Shown: positions 19,267 to 34,276, counted from the first letter of the stretch. The stretch: DNA of 64,000 nt from Corynebacterium guangdongense (GCF_030408915.1 NZ_CP047654.1:1426001-1490000); one strand, 5' to 3'. Program-made: numbers and translations. Notes: generated by a model not told the origin, from the sequence alone.

Positions 19267-19284
19267 GGCCCTGACCTCAGGGCC
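19267..19284 (+). terminator. Second hairpin between acn and acnR
   Basis: GGCCCTGA and TCAGGGCC form an 8-bp perfect stem with a 2-nt centre. No T tract. With the first hairpin it may reduce read-through from acn into acnR. Confidence 0.45.
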
Positions 19285-19383
19285 GGCACGGCAAACAGGG
19301 CTGTGTCACCGGTGTTTCGCACCGGCGGCATGGCCCTGTACTGTTCCCACCCACCAATCCCCGATCCGGGAAGGAGTCCAAGG

Positions 19384-19947
19384 ATGCCGGTCATCAGCGA
19401 CGATGAGCTGAACCGCAGGCGCGAGGAAATTCTCGAGGGCGCCCGTGGCTGTTTCGCGGAGCACGGTTACGAAGGGGCCACTGTTCGACGACTCGAGCAG
19501 GCCACCGGGAAGTCGCGGGGAGCCATCTTCCACCACTTCGGCGACAAGGAGAGCCTGTTTCTGGAGATCGCCCGTCAGGACGCGGCCCGGCAGGCACAGG
19601 TTGTCGCGCGCGACGGCCTTGTTGAGGTGATGCGTGATCTGCTACGCCACCCCGAGCGGCACGACTGGCTCGGCACCCGCCTGGAGATCGCCTCCATGCT
19701 CCGCACCGACCCGGATTTCCGCGGCAAATGGGAGGACCAGCAAGCGGTGCTCGACCAGGCGGTCCGTGAGCGTCTGGTCGCCAACGCCCGGGACGGACGC
19801 CTACGCGACGACGTCCCAGTCGAACGGGTGCAGATGTTCCTGGAGACCGTGATGGACGGTTTCGTCTCGCGCCTGGCGTCGGGCCACCCCACCGAGGGCC
19901 TGGACGAGGTTCTCGACATGGTCGAGGATGCGGTCCGCAAAAAGTAG
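19384..19947 (+). CDS. acnR: TetR-family transcriptional repressor of aconitase
   Basis: AcnR is the TetR-type repressor of acn in corynebacteria. The 187-residue protein matches the expected length. The N-terminal HTH is in ILEGARGCFAEHGYEGATVRRLEQATGKSRGAIFHHFGDKESLFLEIA (residues about 14-60), and the C-terminal ligand/dimer domain ends in a short basic tail RKK. GGAAGGAG precedes the ATG at 19384 by 8 nt; a longer in-frame GTG at 19303 lies in the intergenic region. It follows acn by 182 nt with two hairpins between them, and the operator is upstream of acn. Confidence 0.95.
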   Translation: MPVISDDELNRRREEILEGARGCFAEHGYEGATVRRLEQATGKSRGAIFHHFGDKESLFLEIARQDAARQAQVVARDGLVEVMRDLLRHPERHDWLGTRLEIASMLRTDPDFRGKWEDQQAVLDQAVRERLVANARDGRLRDDVPVERVQMFLETVMDGFVSRLASGHPTEGLDEVLDMVEDAVRKK

Positions 19948-19959
19948 CGCCGCCACGGT

Positions 19960-19999
19960 GTGAGTCCCCGCGAGCTCCCCGGAGAGCGCGGGGACTCAC
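19960..19999. terminator. Bidirectional hairpin between acnR and the convergent NAD(P)-binding gene
   Basis: A 13-bp perfect stem GTGAGTCCCCGCG with its complement; the 14-nt loop contains a small inner CTCC/GGAG stem. It lies 12 nt past acnR and 7 nt from the end of the convergent gene. No T tract. Confidence 0.7.
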
Positions 20000-20006
20000 C
20001 CATTGC

Positions 20007-20657
20007 TCAGGAGTCGACGAAAGCGTACGTCCCGGAGGTCTGCTTTGGCTCGAGAACGTGCTCCACGAGCGTGTCGGCGACGAGTTCGCGCGAGGTGGTC
20101 GCGTCCTCGATGTCGGAATCATTCGGGATGGGGCGGCCACCCCGGGAGGGCTCGACGGTGAGTTTCGCCGGCGCCAGTATGGTGTGGCTGAAGGACGCCC
20201 TTGACAGTCTCTCGCCCACGGCGCGCTTGGCCTCGACGTAGGCGGCCCAGGAGTTCGTCGCGGGATCGGCCTCCGAGGTCATCCGGTCCCAGCGGTAGTA
20301 GCCGATCGTGAGATAGAACGGCGGCTCGTCCATCGTGTCGAGTGCCTCGATGACCCGGAGTTCGCCGTCGCGGTCGACCGCGGTGGTCACCTCGGGGCCA
20401 CTCCTTCCCCCGTTCCCCGCCGACCAGATCACACAGTCGTACCCCTCGAACAGCCGCGCCCAATCCTCGGTGGACTGCTCGGTGATGTCGCGGATGACGA
20501 CCTCATCGGCGCCGAGCTTCTTAAGCACCCGTTCGTAATCCTTGTTGCGGACCACAGCGGTAGTGGTCAAGCCCGCAGCCTTGAGACGAGGCAGCGTCAG
20601 TTGACCCACTTTGCCGTTTGCGCCGATGTACAGAACGTTCCCAGTGTTGTTCGCCAT
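20007..20657 (-). CDS. NAD(P)-binding Rossmann-fold protein (atypical SDR, NmrA/YwnB-like)
   Basis: A 216-residue atypical short-chain dehydrogenase. The N-terminal cofactor motif is VLYIGANGKVGQLTLPRL (G-x-x-G-x-x-G type), followed by DCVIWSAGNGG and a later AYVEAKRAVGERLSRASF with Tyr and Lys in Y-x-x-x-K spacing. The C-terminal part (SHTILAPAKLTVEPSRGG) resembles NAD(P)H-binding proteins of the NmrA/YwnB group. Substrate unknown; these proteins often act as redox sensors or reductases. GGAGGAA precedes the ATG at 20657. It is convergent with acnR and lies downstream of the DUF1990 gene. Confidence 0.85.
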   Translation of the reverse strand: MANNTGNVLYIGANGKVGQLTLPRLKAAGLTTTAVVRNKDYERVLKKLGADEVVIRDITEQSTEDWARLFEGYDCVIWSAGNGGRSGPEVTTAVDRDGELRVIEALDTMDEPPFYLTIGYYRWDRMTSEADPATNSWAAYVEAKRAVGERLSRASFSHTILAPAKLTVEPSRGGRPIPNDSDIEDATTSRELVADTLVEHVLEPKQTSGTYAFVDS

Positions 20658-20678
20658 GCTTCCTCCCGTGATCGGTTT

Positions 20679-21182
20679 CTACCTGCCCTTGACGGTAGGC
20701 AGCTTCCCGGGATTCCGCCAGGTTTTCTGCGCTTTTCGGTGCCCCCTGGGCCCCATTCCCCGCAGATAACCGGCCATGGCCCAGCCCTGGAGCCTGTTCA
20801 GCGGCGCCCACACCGGTCGGGACACGGCGGCGACCGTGGCGGTGACGGCTCCCGCGTCGTCGAGGCGGACGACGAAGGCCTCCTCCCCGCTGAGGACATG
20901 GCGCGCGCCGGCGCGATAGACGAACTCGTACTCGCCGTCACCGAGCCTGTCCTCGATGACCTCACACCAATTGGGCAGGCCGAGAATGCGCAGTCGGACG
21001 GCCGCGTCCCGGCGGCGGAATCCGATTCCGATGCCGCGGTGCATTCGGCCGGAGCGAATCCGGACCACCGCCTCGTCGAACACCCCTCGACCTTGGCCCA
21101 GAATCAAGGATCGGCGGACGCAGGCCCAGCCGGCGACGCGGAAACCGGGGTCGTCGACAAGCCTGAGGGCTTTACTTCGCAC
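20679..21182 (-). CDS. DUF1990 family protein
   Basis: A 167-residue protein that matches DUF1990: a GrGxxVFDEAxxxixSGRMHRGIGIGF-like N-terminal half, then LPNWCEVIEDR, the family hallmark EFVYRAGARHVLSGEEAFVV and VAAVSRPVWAPLNRLQGWAMAGYLRGM. Function is unknown; the fold is START-like in predictions of the family, so lipid binding is possible. The GTG at 21182 starts 2 nt after the stop of the 78-residue membrane protein gene, indicating translational coupling; longer frames simply read through that gene. It ends 21 nt before the start of the SDR gene, so all three probably form one operon. Confidence 0.8.
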   Translation of the reverse strand: MRSKALRLVDDPGFRVAGWACVRRSLILGQGRGVFDEAVVRIRSGRMHRGIGIGFRRRDAAVRLRILGLPNWCEVIEDRLGDGEYEFVYRAGARHVLSGEEAFVVRLDDAGAVTATVAAVSRPVWAPLNRLQGWAMAGYLRGMGPRGHRKAQKTWRNPGKLPTVKGR

Positions 21183-21184
21183 CC

Positions 21185-21421
21185 CTATTTGCGGCCGAAG
21201 GCGAAGTAGGCGGCCGGGCCGATACCGTTGACGGCCTGGGCCAGAGCCCAGAGCCATTTGGGCCCGCGGACCCGGTCGGCGGGGCGGCGGGAGATGTCGC
21301 GCAGCGCGGCGACCTTGGCGGCGACCTCCACCGCGGCGGCCAGACCCAGGCCGACGCGGGCGCCGGTGGGCAGGTCAGTGAATTCACGGCGGAGCTGGTT
21401 TGGTTTGTCTCGGAATGTCAT
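21185..21421 (-). CDS. Small membrane protein (PLDc_N-like)
   Basis: A 78-residue protein. The N-terminus is basic (MTFRDKPNQLRREFTDLP); a weakly hydrophobic helix (GARVGLGLAAAVEVAAKVAAL) is followed by a loop with paired Arg and the segment GPKWLWALAQAVNGIGPAAYFAFGRK, which matches the C-terminal pattern of the PLDc_N domain (two membrane helices). No catalytic motif is present. Its GTG-coupled neighbour encodes DUF1990. The ATG at 21421 lies 6 nt after TAGACT on the minus strand. Role unknown. Confidence 0.75.
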   Translation of the reverse strand: MTFRDKPNQLRREFTDLPTGARVGLGLAAAVEVAAKVAALRDISRRPADRVRGPKWLWALAQAVNGIGPAAYFAFGRK

Positions 21422-21427
21422 GGGATA

Positions 21428-21433
21428 AGTCTA
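21428..21433 (-). promoter_or_regulatory. Candidate -10 (TAGACT) for the small membrane protein/DUF1990 operon
   Basis: TAGACT is 6 nt from the ATG on the minus strand. It is back to back with TAACAT of the divergent ACT-domain gene. Confidence 0.4.
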
Positions 21434-21445
21434 TCCACTCAGCGA

Positions 21446-21451
21446 TAACAT
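21446..21451 (+). promoter_or_regulatory. Candidate leaderless -10 (TAACAT) for the ACT-domain gene
   Basis: TAACAT, 7 nt, ATG 21459. It overlaps the alternative ATG at 21450, which makes that upstream start unlikely. Confidence 0.45.
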
Positions 21452-21458
21452 GGCTCCC

Positions 21459-21725
21459 ATGTACGCCATCATGACTGTCACCGGTGCGGACCGCACCGGC
21501 ATCATCGCCGCCGTCACCCACGCCCTCGCTGAGCGCGACATCAACATCCTCGACGTCTCCCAGACGCTCATGGACAAATGGTTCACCATGATTCTGCGCA
21601 TCGGACTGCCCGAGGCCGCGTCGATCGGAGAGCTGCAGCGCGTGTTCGACGAACTCGGTGAGCGCGAGCGGCTCGAGATCCGGGTGCAGTCCGAGGCCAT
21701 CTTCAAGGCCGTCAACGAGATTTAG
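21459..21725 (+). CDS. ACT-domain protein paired with UPF0210
   Basis: An 88-residue stand-alone ACT domain. [50 protein letters not shown] shows the beta-alpha-beta-beta-alpha-beta ACT pattern with the ligand-binding G-x-I-A turn. Such domains bind amino acids or other small ligands and form dimers. It is related to the regulatory ACT proteins of the GcvR type, but here its constant partner is the UPF0210 gene that starts 13 nt downstream; the pairing is conserved in many bacteria, so a shared role is likely. Start chosen at ATG 21459 from the leaderless -10. Confidence 0.88.
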   Translation: MYAIMTVTGADRTGIIAAVTHALAERDINILDVSQTLMDKWFTMILRIGLPEAASIGELQRVFDELGERERLEIRVQSEAIFKAVNEI

Positions 21726-21738
21726 GGGTCACACACCA

Positions 21739-23103
21739 GTGTCATTGAACTTCCAGTCCCAGGGCATCCTCGACACCATCGAGATGATCGAGAAGTACCG
21801 TCTCGACATCCGCACGGTGACGATGGGCATCTCCCTGCTCGAATGCACCCGCACCACCATGGCCGAGACCGCCGAGGCCGTCTACGACCGCGTGACGACG
21901 CAAGCGGCCCGACTCGTCGAGGTCTGCGAGGGGATCGAGGCCGAGCTCGGCATCCCGATCGTCAACAAGCGCATTTCCGTCACCCCCATCGCGCTGATCA
22001 CCGCCGGCGTCGACGGTTCCCCGGTCGAGGTGGCCCGCGCCCTCGACCGAGCGGCCGCCACGACCGGCGTCAACTTCATCGGGGGCTACTCAGCGCTGGT
22101 GGAGAAGGGCGGCACCACCGCCGACAAGGCGCTCATCCGCTCCATCCCAGAGGCCCTGTCGACGACCAACCTCGTCTGCGGCTCCGTCAACGTCGCCTCC
22201 TCCCGCGCGGGCATCAACATGAACGCCGTCGCGGAGATGGGCCGGGTGGTCAAGGAGGCCGCCGAGCTGACCCGCGACGACAGCGCCATCGCCTGCGCGA
22301 AACTCGTCGTCTTCGCCAACTCCGTCGGCGACAACCCCTTCATGGCCGGCGCCTTCCACGGCATCGAGGAGCCGGACGCCGTCGTCTCCGTCGGCGTCTC
22401 CGGCCCCGGCGTCGTGGACCGCGCCCTCGGCTCCCTGGAGGGCGCCACCCTGGATCAGGTGGCGGAGGAGATCAAGAAGGCCGCCTTCAAGATCACCCGC
22501 ACCGGCCAGCTGGTCGGCAATCTCGCCGCCGAGCGCCTGGGCGTGCCCTTCGGTATCGTCGACCTCTCCCTGGCCCCGACCGCCGAACTCGGCGACTCGG
22601 TCGCCCACATCCTCGAGCACATGGGGCTGGACCAGGTCGGCACCCACGGCACCACGGCCGCGCTCGCCCTGCTCAACGACGCCGTCAAGAAGGGCGGCAT
22701 GATGGCCTCCGCCCGCGTCGGCGGCTTGTCGGGCTCCTTCATCCCGGTCTCCGAGGACAAGGGGATGATCGATGCGGTACGCACCGGTGCGATCAGCATC
22801 GACAAGCTCGAGGCGATGACCGCCATCTGTTCCGTCGGCCTCGACATGGTCGCCATCCCGGGCGCCACCCCGGCCGAGTCCATCGCCGGCATGATCGCCG
22901 ACGAGGCCGCCATCGGCGTCATGAACCATAAAACCACTGCTGTGCGCGTCATCCCCGCCCCGGGCACCGTCGCCGGTGACGAGGTCAACTTCGGCGGACT
23001 GCTCGGCTACGCCCCGGTCATCCCCGTCAACCAGGTCGGCAACTCCGGCTTCATCAACCGCGGCGGATTCATCCCCGCCCCAGTGCACGGGTTCCGGAAC
23101 TAG
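21739..23103 (+). CDS. UPF0210 (DUF711) family protein
   Basis: A 454-residue protein of the conserved UPF0210 family. Motifs include [89 protein letters not shown] and the Cys-containing [26 protein letters not shown]. Structures of the family show a pyruvate formate-lyase-like barrel without a known reaction, so the function remains open. It starts at GTG 21739 with AGGGG about 12 nt upstream, 13 nt after the ACT gene, and ends in a strong terminator; the two genes form an operon. Confidence 0.9.
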   Translation: MSLNFQSQGILDTIEMIEKYRLDIRTVTMGISLLECTRTTMAETAEAVYDRVTTQAARLVEVCEGIEAELGIPIVNKRISVTPIALITAGVDGSPVEVARALDRAAATTGVNFIGGYSALVEKGGTTADKALIRSIPEALSTTNLVCGSVNVASSRAGINMNAVAEMGRVVKEAAELTRDDSAIACAKLVVFANSVGDNPFMAGAFHGIEEPDAVVSVGVSGPGVVDRALGSLEGATLDQVAEEIKKAAFKITRTGQLVGNLAAERLGVPFGIVDLSLAPTAELGDSVAHILEHMGLDQVGTHGTTAALALLNDAVKKGGMMASARVGGLSGSFIPVSEDKGMIDAVRTGAISIDKLEAMTAICSVGLDMVAIPGATPAESIAGMIADEAAIGVMNHKTTAVRVIPAPGTVAGDEVNFGGLLGYAPVIPVNQVGNSGFINRGGFIPAPVHGFRN

Positions 23104-23116
23104 GCCGGAGCCGACT

Positions 23117-23141
23117 AACCCCAGGTTTTCCCTGGGGTTTT
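23117..23141 (+). terminator. Terminator of the ACT-UPF0210 operon
   Basis: AACCCCAGG and CCTGGGGTT form a 9-bp perfect stem with a 5-nt loop, followed by TTTTC. Confidence 0.85.
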
Positions 23142-23219
23142 CTCCTTTTCCATCCGACGCCGGACAAAGAGCCGGAATATCTCCGCGCGGTCCAGCTCAC
23201 GCGTCCGGCGTGGGCCGGG

Positions 23220-23247
23220 CCGAACTGCACCCGCCGAACTGCACCCG
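23220..23247 (+). repeat. 14-bp perfect tandem repeat upstream of the P-type ATPase gene
   Basis: CCGAACTGCACCCG occurs twice in direct tandem with no mismatch. The second copy overlaps the putative -35 of the ATPase promoter, so a repressor or activator site is possible. Confidence 0.6.
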
Positions 23248-23274
23248 ACAAATTCTGATGTGCGTCCTTAGAAT
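23245..23274 (+). promoter_or_regulatory. Candidate promoter of the P-type ATPase gene
   Basis: CCGACA (23245-23250), 18 nt, TAGAAT (23269-23274), then a leader of about 25 nt with GAAAGGA. Confidence 0.5.
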
Positions 23275-23306
23275 GGAATCGTCTGCCAGCGAAAGGACCT
23301 GCCAGG

Positions 23307-26003
<2,697 letters not shown>

Positions 26004-26073
26004 GCCGACCTCACAGAACTCCAATCCAGGGCGGCGACGGCGGATCCCGTTCAGGGAACGCGGCCGTCAGGCG

Positions 26074-27702
<1,629 letters not shown>

Positions 27703-27710
27703 AAGGGGTA

Positions 27711-27716
27711 ACTGTA
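27711..27716 (-). promoter_or_regulatory. Candidate leaderless -10 (TACAGT) for the ABC-F gene
   Basis: TACAGT, 8 nt, then GTG 27702 on the minus strand. Confidence 0.45.
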
Positions 27717-27778
27717 GCAACCGTGTCAAATGAGCCGAAATATGCGATGACGTGCACGAACGTCGGGAAATGCCGATC

Positions 27779-27815
27779 GGCCCGCCCCCTGTGACGTGTG
27801 CTCAGGGGGCGGGCC
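27779..27815 (-). terminator. Terminator of the suf operon
   Basis: A 13-bp perfect GC-rich stem (GGCCCGCCCCCTG with its complement) with an 11-nt loop lies 17 nt after the sufT stop on the minus strand. The T tract is weak. Confidence 0.75.
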
Positions 27816-27831
27816 GGCGCGGCGGGTTCGA

Positions 27832-28236
27832 CTAGACCGCGAAGCCGAGGGCGCGCAGCTGCTCGCGTCCCTCCTCCGTGATCATGTGCGGGCCCCACGG
27901 CGGCATCCAGACCCAGTTCAGCTCCAGCTTGTCGGCGGCGCCGTTGCCGACGACGGCCTGGGCCGCCTGGTCCTCGATGACGTCGGTGAGCGGGCAGGCC
28001 GGCGAGGTCAGGGTCATGTTGATGACCGCGGTGGTTTCGCCGTTCTCCTCCTCCATCCAGATGTCATAGACGAGGCCGAGGTCGACGACGTTGATGCCCA
28101 GCTCCGGGTCGATGACGTCGTGCAGGTACTCCTCGACGTTGCCGGCCTGGATGATCTGGTCCTCGGTCTGGGTCGGTCGCTGCTGGTCCTTCGGGCCGTC
28201 GAAGTTCGACGAGCTCTGCGGCTCAGGTGCGGTCAT
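27832..28236 (-). CDS. sufT: SufT-type Fe-S assembly factor (DUF59/MIP18 family)
   Basis: A 134-residue protein whose core is a DUF59 domain: VIDPELGINVVDLGLVYDIW, then MTLTSPACPLTDVIEDQ (conserved Cys) and a tail MPPWGPHMITEEGREQLRALG. This family (SufT, Rv1466) helps mature Fe-S proteins. The N-terminus is a polar, Gln-rich extension of about 25 residues. It is the last gene of the suf operon: it starts 2 nt after sufU and ends before a strong hairpin. Confidence 0.92.
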   Translation of the reverse strand: MTAPEPQSSSNFDGPKDQQRPTQTEDQIIQAGNVEEYLHDVIDPELGINVVDLGLVYDIWMEEENGETTAVINMTLTSPACPLTDVIEDQAAQAVVGNGAADKLELNWVWMPPWGPHMITEEGREQLRALGFAV

Positions 28237-28238
28237 GG

Positions 28239-28691
28239 TTATTTCTCTCCTTCATTGAGTGCGTCAGACGTCGCCGCCTGGAACGCCTTCCATCCCAGCA
28301 GCGCGCACTTGACGCGGGCCGGGAACTTAGCGACGCCGGAGAAGGCCACACCGTCACCGATGAGCTCTCCGTCGCCCTCCTCCTCCCCGCGGGAGGTGAT
28401 CATCTGCTCGAATGCGGCGAGCTTCTCCATGGCCTTATCGACGCTCTGGCCGATGACCTCGTCGGTCATCACCGAGGTCGAGGCCTGGGAGATGGAACAG
28501 CCTTCCGCGTCGTAGGACACGTCCTCGACGACCTTGCCGTCATCGGAAAGCCTGACGCGCAGCGTGATCTCGTCGCCGCACGACGGATTGACGTGGTGAA
28601 CCTCGGCACCGAAAGGGTCACGCAGACCGGAGTGCTTCGGGTTCTTGTAGTGGTCCAGGATGACCTCCTGGTACATGGCTTCCATGCTCAT
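28239..28691 (-). CDS. sufU: Fe-S cluster assembly sulfur-transfer protein SufU
   Basis: SufU is a zinc protein that accepts persulfide sulfur from SufS and passes it to the SufBCD scaffold. The 150-residue product has the three family cysteines in NPSCGDEIT, DAEGCSISQAS and VKCALLGWKAF, and the Gram-positive insertion before the last one, which separates SufU from IscU. It starts directly after the sufS stop and is followed by sufT after 2 nt. Confidence 0.95.
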   Translation of the reverse strand: MSMEAMYQEVILDHYKNPKHSGLRDPFGAEVHHVNPSCGDEITLRVRLSDDGKVVEDVSYDAEGCSISQASTSVMTDEVIGQSVDKAMEKLAAFEQMITSRGEEEGDGELIGDGVAFSGVAKFPARVKCALLGWKAFQAATSDALNEGEK

Positions 28692-29975
<1,284 letters not shown>

Positions 29976-29999
29976 TCAGGGTGATGATCTCGGCGGCGC

Positions 30000-30758
30000 T
30001 TAACCGACGAACTGCTCGTAGCCCGCGGCCTCGAGGGCGTCGGCCAGCTCCGCGCCGCCCGTCTTGATGACCTGGCCGTTGGCGAAGACGTGGACGTAGT
30101 CCGGCTTCACGTACTCGAGGATGCGCTTGTAGTGCGTGATCATGAGGATGCCGCCGTTGGTCTCCTCCTGGTAGCGGTTGATGCCGTCGGAGACGATGCG
30201 CAGGGCGTCGACGTCGAGGCCGGAGTCGGTCTCATCCATGATGGCGAACTTCGGCTTGAGGATGCCCAGCTGCAGGACCTCGTGGCGCTTCTTCTCGCCG
30301 CCGGAGAAGCCCTCGTTGACGGAGCGCTCACCGAAGGACTTGTCCATCTTCAGGTTGTCGCGTGCCTCGTTGACCTCCTTGACCCACTCACGCAGGGCGG
30401 GGGCCTCGCCGCGGACATGGGTGGCGGCGGTGCGCAGGAAGTTGGAGGAGGCGACGCCCGGGATCTCGGTCGGGTACTGCATCGCCAGGAACAGGCCCGC
30501 GCGGGCGCGCTCGTCGACGTCGAGCTCCAGGATGTTCTCGCCGTCCAGCAGGACCTCGCCCTCGGTGATCTCGTACTTCGGGTGGCCGGCGATGGCGTAG
30601 GACAGGGTGGACTTGCCGGAGCCGTTCGGGCCCATGATGGCGTGGATCTCACCGGACTTGATGGTCAGGTTGACGCCGTTGAGGATCTTGATCGGCTCGG
30701 CGCCCTCCTCCGACGGGAGGACCTGGGCGTGGAGGTTCTTGATTTCGAGAGTAGACAT
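30000..30758 (-). CDS. sufC: Fe-S assembly ATPase SufC
   Basis: SufC is the ABC-type ATPase of the SufBCD scaffold. The 252-residue product has Walker A GPNGSGKST, the SufC signature FSGGEKKRHEVLQ, and Walker B IMDETDSGLDVDAL (SufC uses D-E-T-D where transporters have D-E-P). It powers conformational change in SufB-SufD for cluster assembly. It follows sufD after about 40 nt and precedes sufS. Confidence 0.97.
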   Translation of the reverse strand: MSTLEIKNLHAQVLPSEEGAEPIKILNGVNLTIKSGEIHAIMGPNGSGKSTLSYAIAGHPKYEITEGEVLLDGENILELDVDERARAGLFLAMQYPTEIPGVASSNFLRTAATHVRGEAPALREWVKEVNEARDNLKMDKSFGERSVNEGFSGGEKKRHEVLQLGILKPKFAIMDETDSGLDVDALRIVSDGINRYQEETNGGILMITHYKRILEYVKPDYVHVFANGQVIKTGGAELADALEAAGYEQFVG

Positions 30759-30800
30759 CTTCTAATCTTCCTTCTTTAACTCAATCAGGTGTGGTTGGGC

Positions 30801-31964
30801 TTACGCGCCGAGCTCGTCGACAACGCGGTTCTCGAGCTCTTCGCGGATGGACTCAACCGGCACCCGGTTGATGACCTCGGTGAAGAATCCGCGGATGATC
30901 ATGCGGCGGGCATCCGCTTCCGGGATACCGCGGGACATGAGGTAGAAGATCTCCAGGTCGTCGAAACGACCCACGGTGGCGGCGTGGCCTGCGCCGGCGA
31001 TCTCGCCGGTCTCGATCTCCAGGTTGGGGATCGCGTCTGCACGGGCGTTGTCGCTGAGGACCAGGTTGCGGTTGGTCTCGTAGGTGTCGGTGTTCTGCGC
31101 GTTGGAGCGAATCAGGACGTCACCGACCCAGCACGTGCGGGCTTCCGCGGCGCGCTCCTTGGACTCGGCCTGCAGCGCGCCCTTGTACAGGACGTTGGAG
31201 CGGCAGTTCGGCTGGGAGTGATCCACCGTCAGCCGGTTCTCGATGTACTGGCCGGAGTCGGCGAAGTACAGGCCGGAGAGCTCCGCGTCGCCGCCCGGGG
31301 CGGTGTAGGTCACGCGCGGAACGATGCGCACGGTCTCGCCGCCGAAGGTGATGACGGTGTGCTTGATGGTGGCGTCGCGACCGACCTGGATGCGCTGGTT
31401 GGACAGGTGGACGGCGTCGTTGTCCCAGTTGGCGTCCACGACGACGTTGACCCGCGCGCCGTCGCCGACGAGGAACTCCACGTTGTCGGCGTGGGTGCCG
31501 GAGCCCTCGTAGCGCAGGACGACGGTGGACTCGGAGTGGCGGCCGAGGTCGACGGTGGTAGCGCCGAAGGAGGTCACGCCCTCCCCCTTGCCGGAGATGG
31601 TGATCACGACTGGCTCGGCGAGGCGGGCCTCCGCCGGAACAGTGACCAGGTGGGCCTCCGGCATGGAGGTCCAGGCCTGGGCCGCGACGCGATCGACTGG
31701 GGCGCCGGCGACGCCGACGCGCTCGTCATCCTTGGCGACGGCCTCGAAGGTCACGTTCTCCGGTGCAGACACGGCGATCGCCTGACCGGTGGCGTCGGCG
31801 AACTCGCCGTCGTGGAGGCCGCGCAGGCGACGCAGCGAGACGAAGCGCCAGACCTCGTCCTTGCCCTTCGGGACGGCGAAGTCCTCGACGTTGAATGAGG
31901 CGAAGACGTCGCCCTTGTTCGCGATGCCGTCACCGCTGGCAACGGTCTTCAGTGGTGCAGTCAC
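30801..31964 (-). CDS. sufD: Fe-S assembly protein SufD
   Basis: SufD is the structural partner of SufB in the SufBC2D complex. The 387-residue product has the parallel beta-helix core seen as repeated short strands (for example VNVVVDANWDNDAVHLSNQRIQVG), and the C-terminal helical region AGAGHAATVGRFDDLEIFYLMSRGIPEADARRMIIRGFF with the conserved His used in cluster assembly. The GTG start at 31964 is 2 nt past the sufB stop, which implies translational coupling. Confidence 0.95.
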   Translation of the reverse strand: MTAPLKTVASGDGIANKGDVFASFNVEDFAVPKGKDEVWRFVSLRRLRGLHDGEFADATGQAIAVSAPENVTFEAVAKDDERVGVAGAPVDRVAAQAWTSMPEAHLVTVPAEARLAEPVVITISGKGEGVTSFGATTVDLGRHSESTVVLRYEGSGTHADNVEFLVGDGARVNVVVDANWDNDAVHLSNQRIQVGRDATIKHTVITFGGETVRIVPRVTYTAPGGDAELSGLYFADSGQYIENRLTVDHSQPNCRSNVLYKGALQAESKERAAEARTCWVGDVLIRSNAQNTDTYETNRNLVLSDNARADAIPNLEIETGEIAGAGHAATVGRFDDLEIFYLMSRGIPEADARRMIIRGFFTEVINRVPVESIREELENRVVDELGA

Positions 31965-31966
31965 TC

Positions 31967-33412
<1,446 letters not shown>

Positions 33413-33428
33413 GATCCGCTCCTTTCAG

Positions 33429-34208
33429 TTACTTTTCATCTTTGTCGCGGAGGCCCCTGCGTCGGGGTCCGTCCTCCACGGCGGCGAGTTCGTCCAACGC
33501 ATCCAGCGTCGCGTTGGTCTTCAGCGGAATATTGGTCGTGCAGATGCCGTGGCCGTCAGTGATTGAGGCGAGCGGCTGGACGTGCAGGCCGACCAGCGAC
33601 GAGATGACCTCGTGCTCGGCCTCACATAGCTCCGGATGCTCACCGGCGACGCTGGCCACCGGACAATGGTGCTGGCAGATCTGGATGCCGTTGCCGGCCC
33701 GGGTCACGGTTGCCGCGTACCCGTTCCGGTCGAAGGCCTCGGCCAGTTTGCGTGTCGTCTCCTCCACGGAGTCCTCGGACTCGTCCGCGGGATCCACGTC
33801 GGAGACGATGTCCTCGACCCGCTTGCGGGCGAAGGCTGCCACGGCATCGTCCCCGCCGAATTCGCGCAGGCTGTTCAGCGCGTCCGCGGCGAGGTCGTCG
33901 TAGGCGTGGCCGAACTGGCCGCGCCCCCGATCCGTGAGTCGGTAATGTTTGGCGGGGCGGCCGCGGCCGACGGACTTGCCGTCCCGCCACTCCACCACCT
34001 CCGCCAGACCATCATCGACGAGAATGTCTAGGTGCCGACGAACGCCGGCGGCTGAAAAGCCGAGGGAACCGCCCAGGTCGGACGCTGTTGATGGGCCATG
34101 CTTGAGGAGGTGGCGCAGCACCTGGCTGCGGGTCTCCCCTTCGACTGATCGAGTTTCCGGCGACGGGGTCTCGCCCGGCGACTTCTGTGCGCCATGTCCC
34201 TGTGCCAT
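33429..34208 (-). CDS. sufR: SufR-like Fe-S repressor of the suf operon
   Basis: SufR is a winged-helix repressor that senses Fe-S status. The 259-residue product has an N-terminal HTH (TRSQVLRHLLKHGPSTASDLGGSLGFSAAGVRRHLDILVDDGLA), a wing with RGRPAKHYRLT, and a C-terminal cysteine set in ICQHHCPVASVAGEHPELCEAEHEV and HGICTTN that can hold a cluster. It is first in the operon. The ATG at 34208 has GAGAG upstream, and a palindrome with a -10 lies about 60 nt before it. Confidence 0.93.
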   Translation of the reverse strand: MAQGHGAQKSPGETPSPETRSVEGETRSQVLRHLLKHGPSTASDLGGSLGFSAAGVRRHLDILVDDGLAEVVEWRDGKSVGRGRPAKHYRLTDRGRGQFGHAYDDLAADALNSLREFGGDDAVAAFARKRVEDIVSDVDPADESEDSVEETTRKLAEAFDRNGYAATVTRAGNGIQICQHHCPVASVAGEHPELCEAEHEVISSLVGLHVQPLASITDGHGICTTNIPLKTNATLDALDELAAVEDGPRRRGLRDKDEK

Positions 34209-34264
34209 ATACTCTCACCACCCGTTCTTAAATCTTTGTCGGACCAAGCCGGTCCCCTTTAGAC

Positions 34265-34276
34265 AACAATAGTGTT
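34265..34276. promoter_or_regulatory. Palindrome overlapping the sufR -10 (candidate SufR operator)
   Basis: AACAATAGTGTT has 4-nt arms AACA/TGTT; on the minus strand it contains TATTGT (34266-34271), a TAnnnT hexamer placed to make a 45-nt leader for sufR. Position suits autorepression, but the arms are short. Confidence 0.35.
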
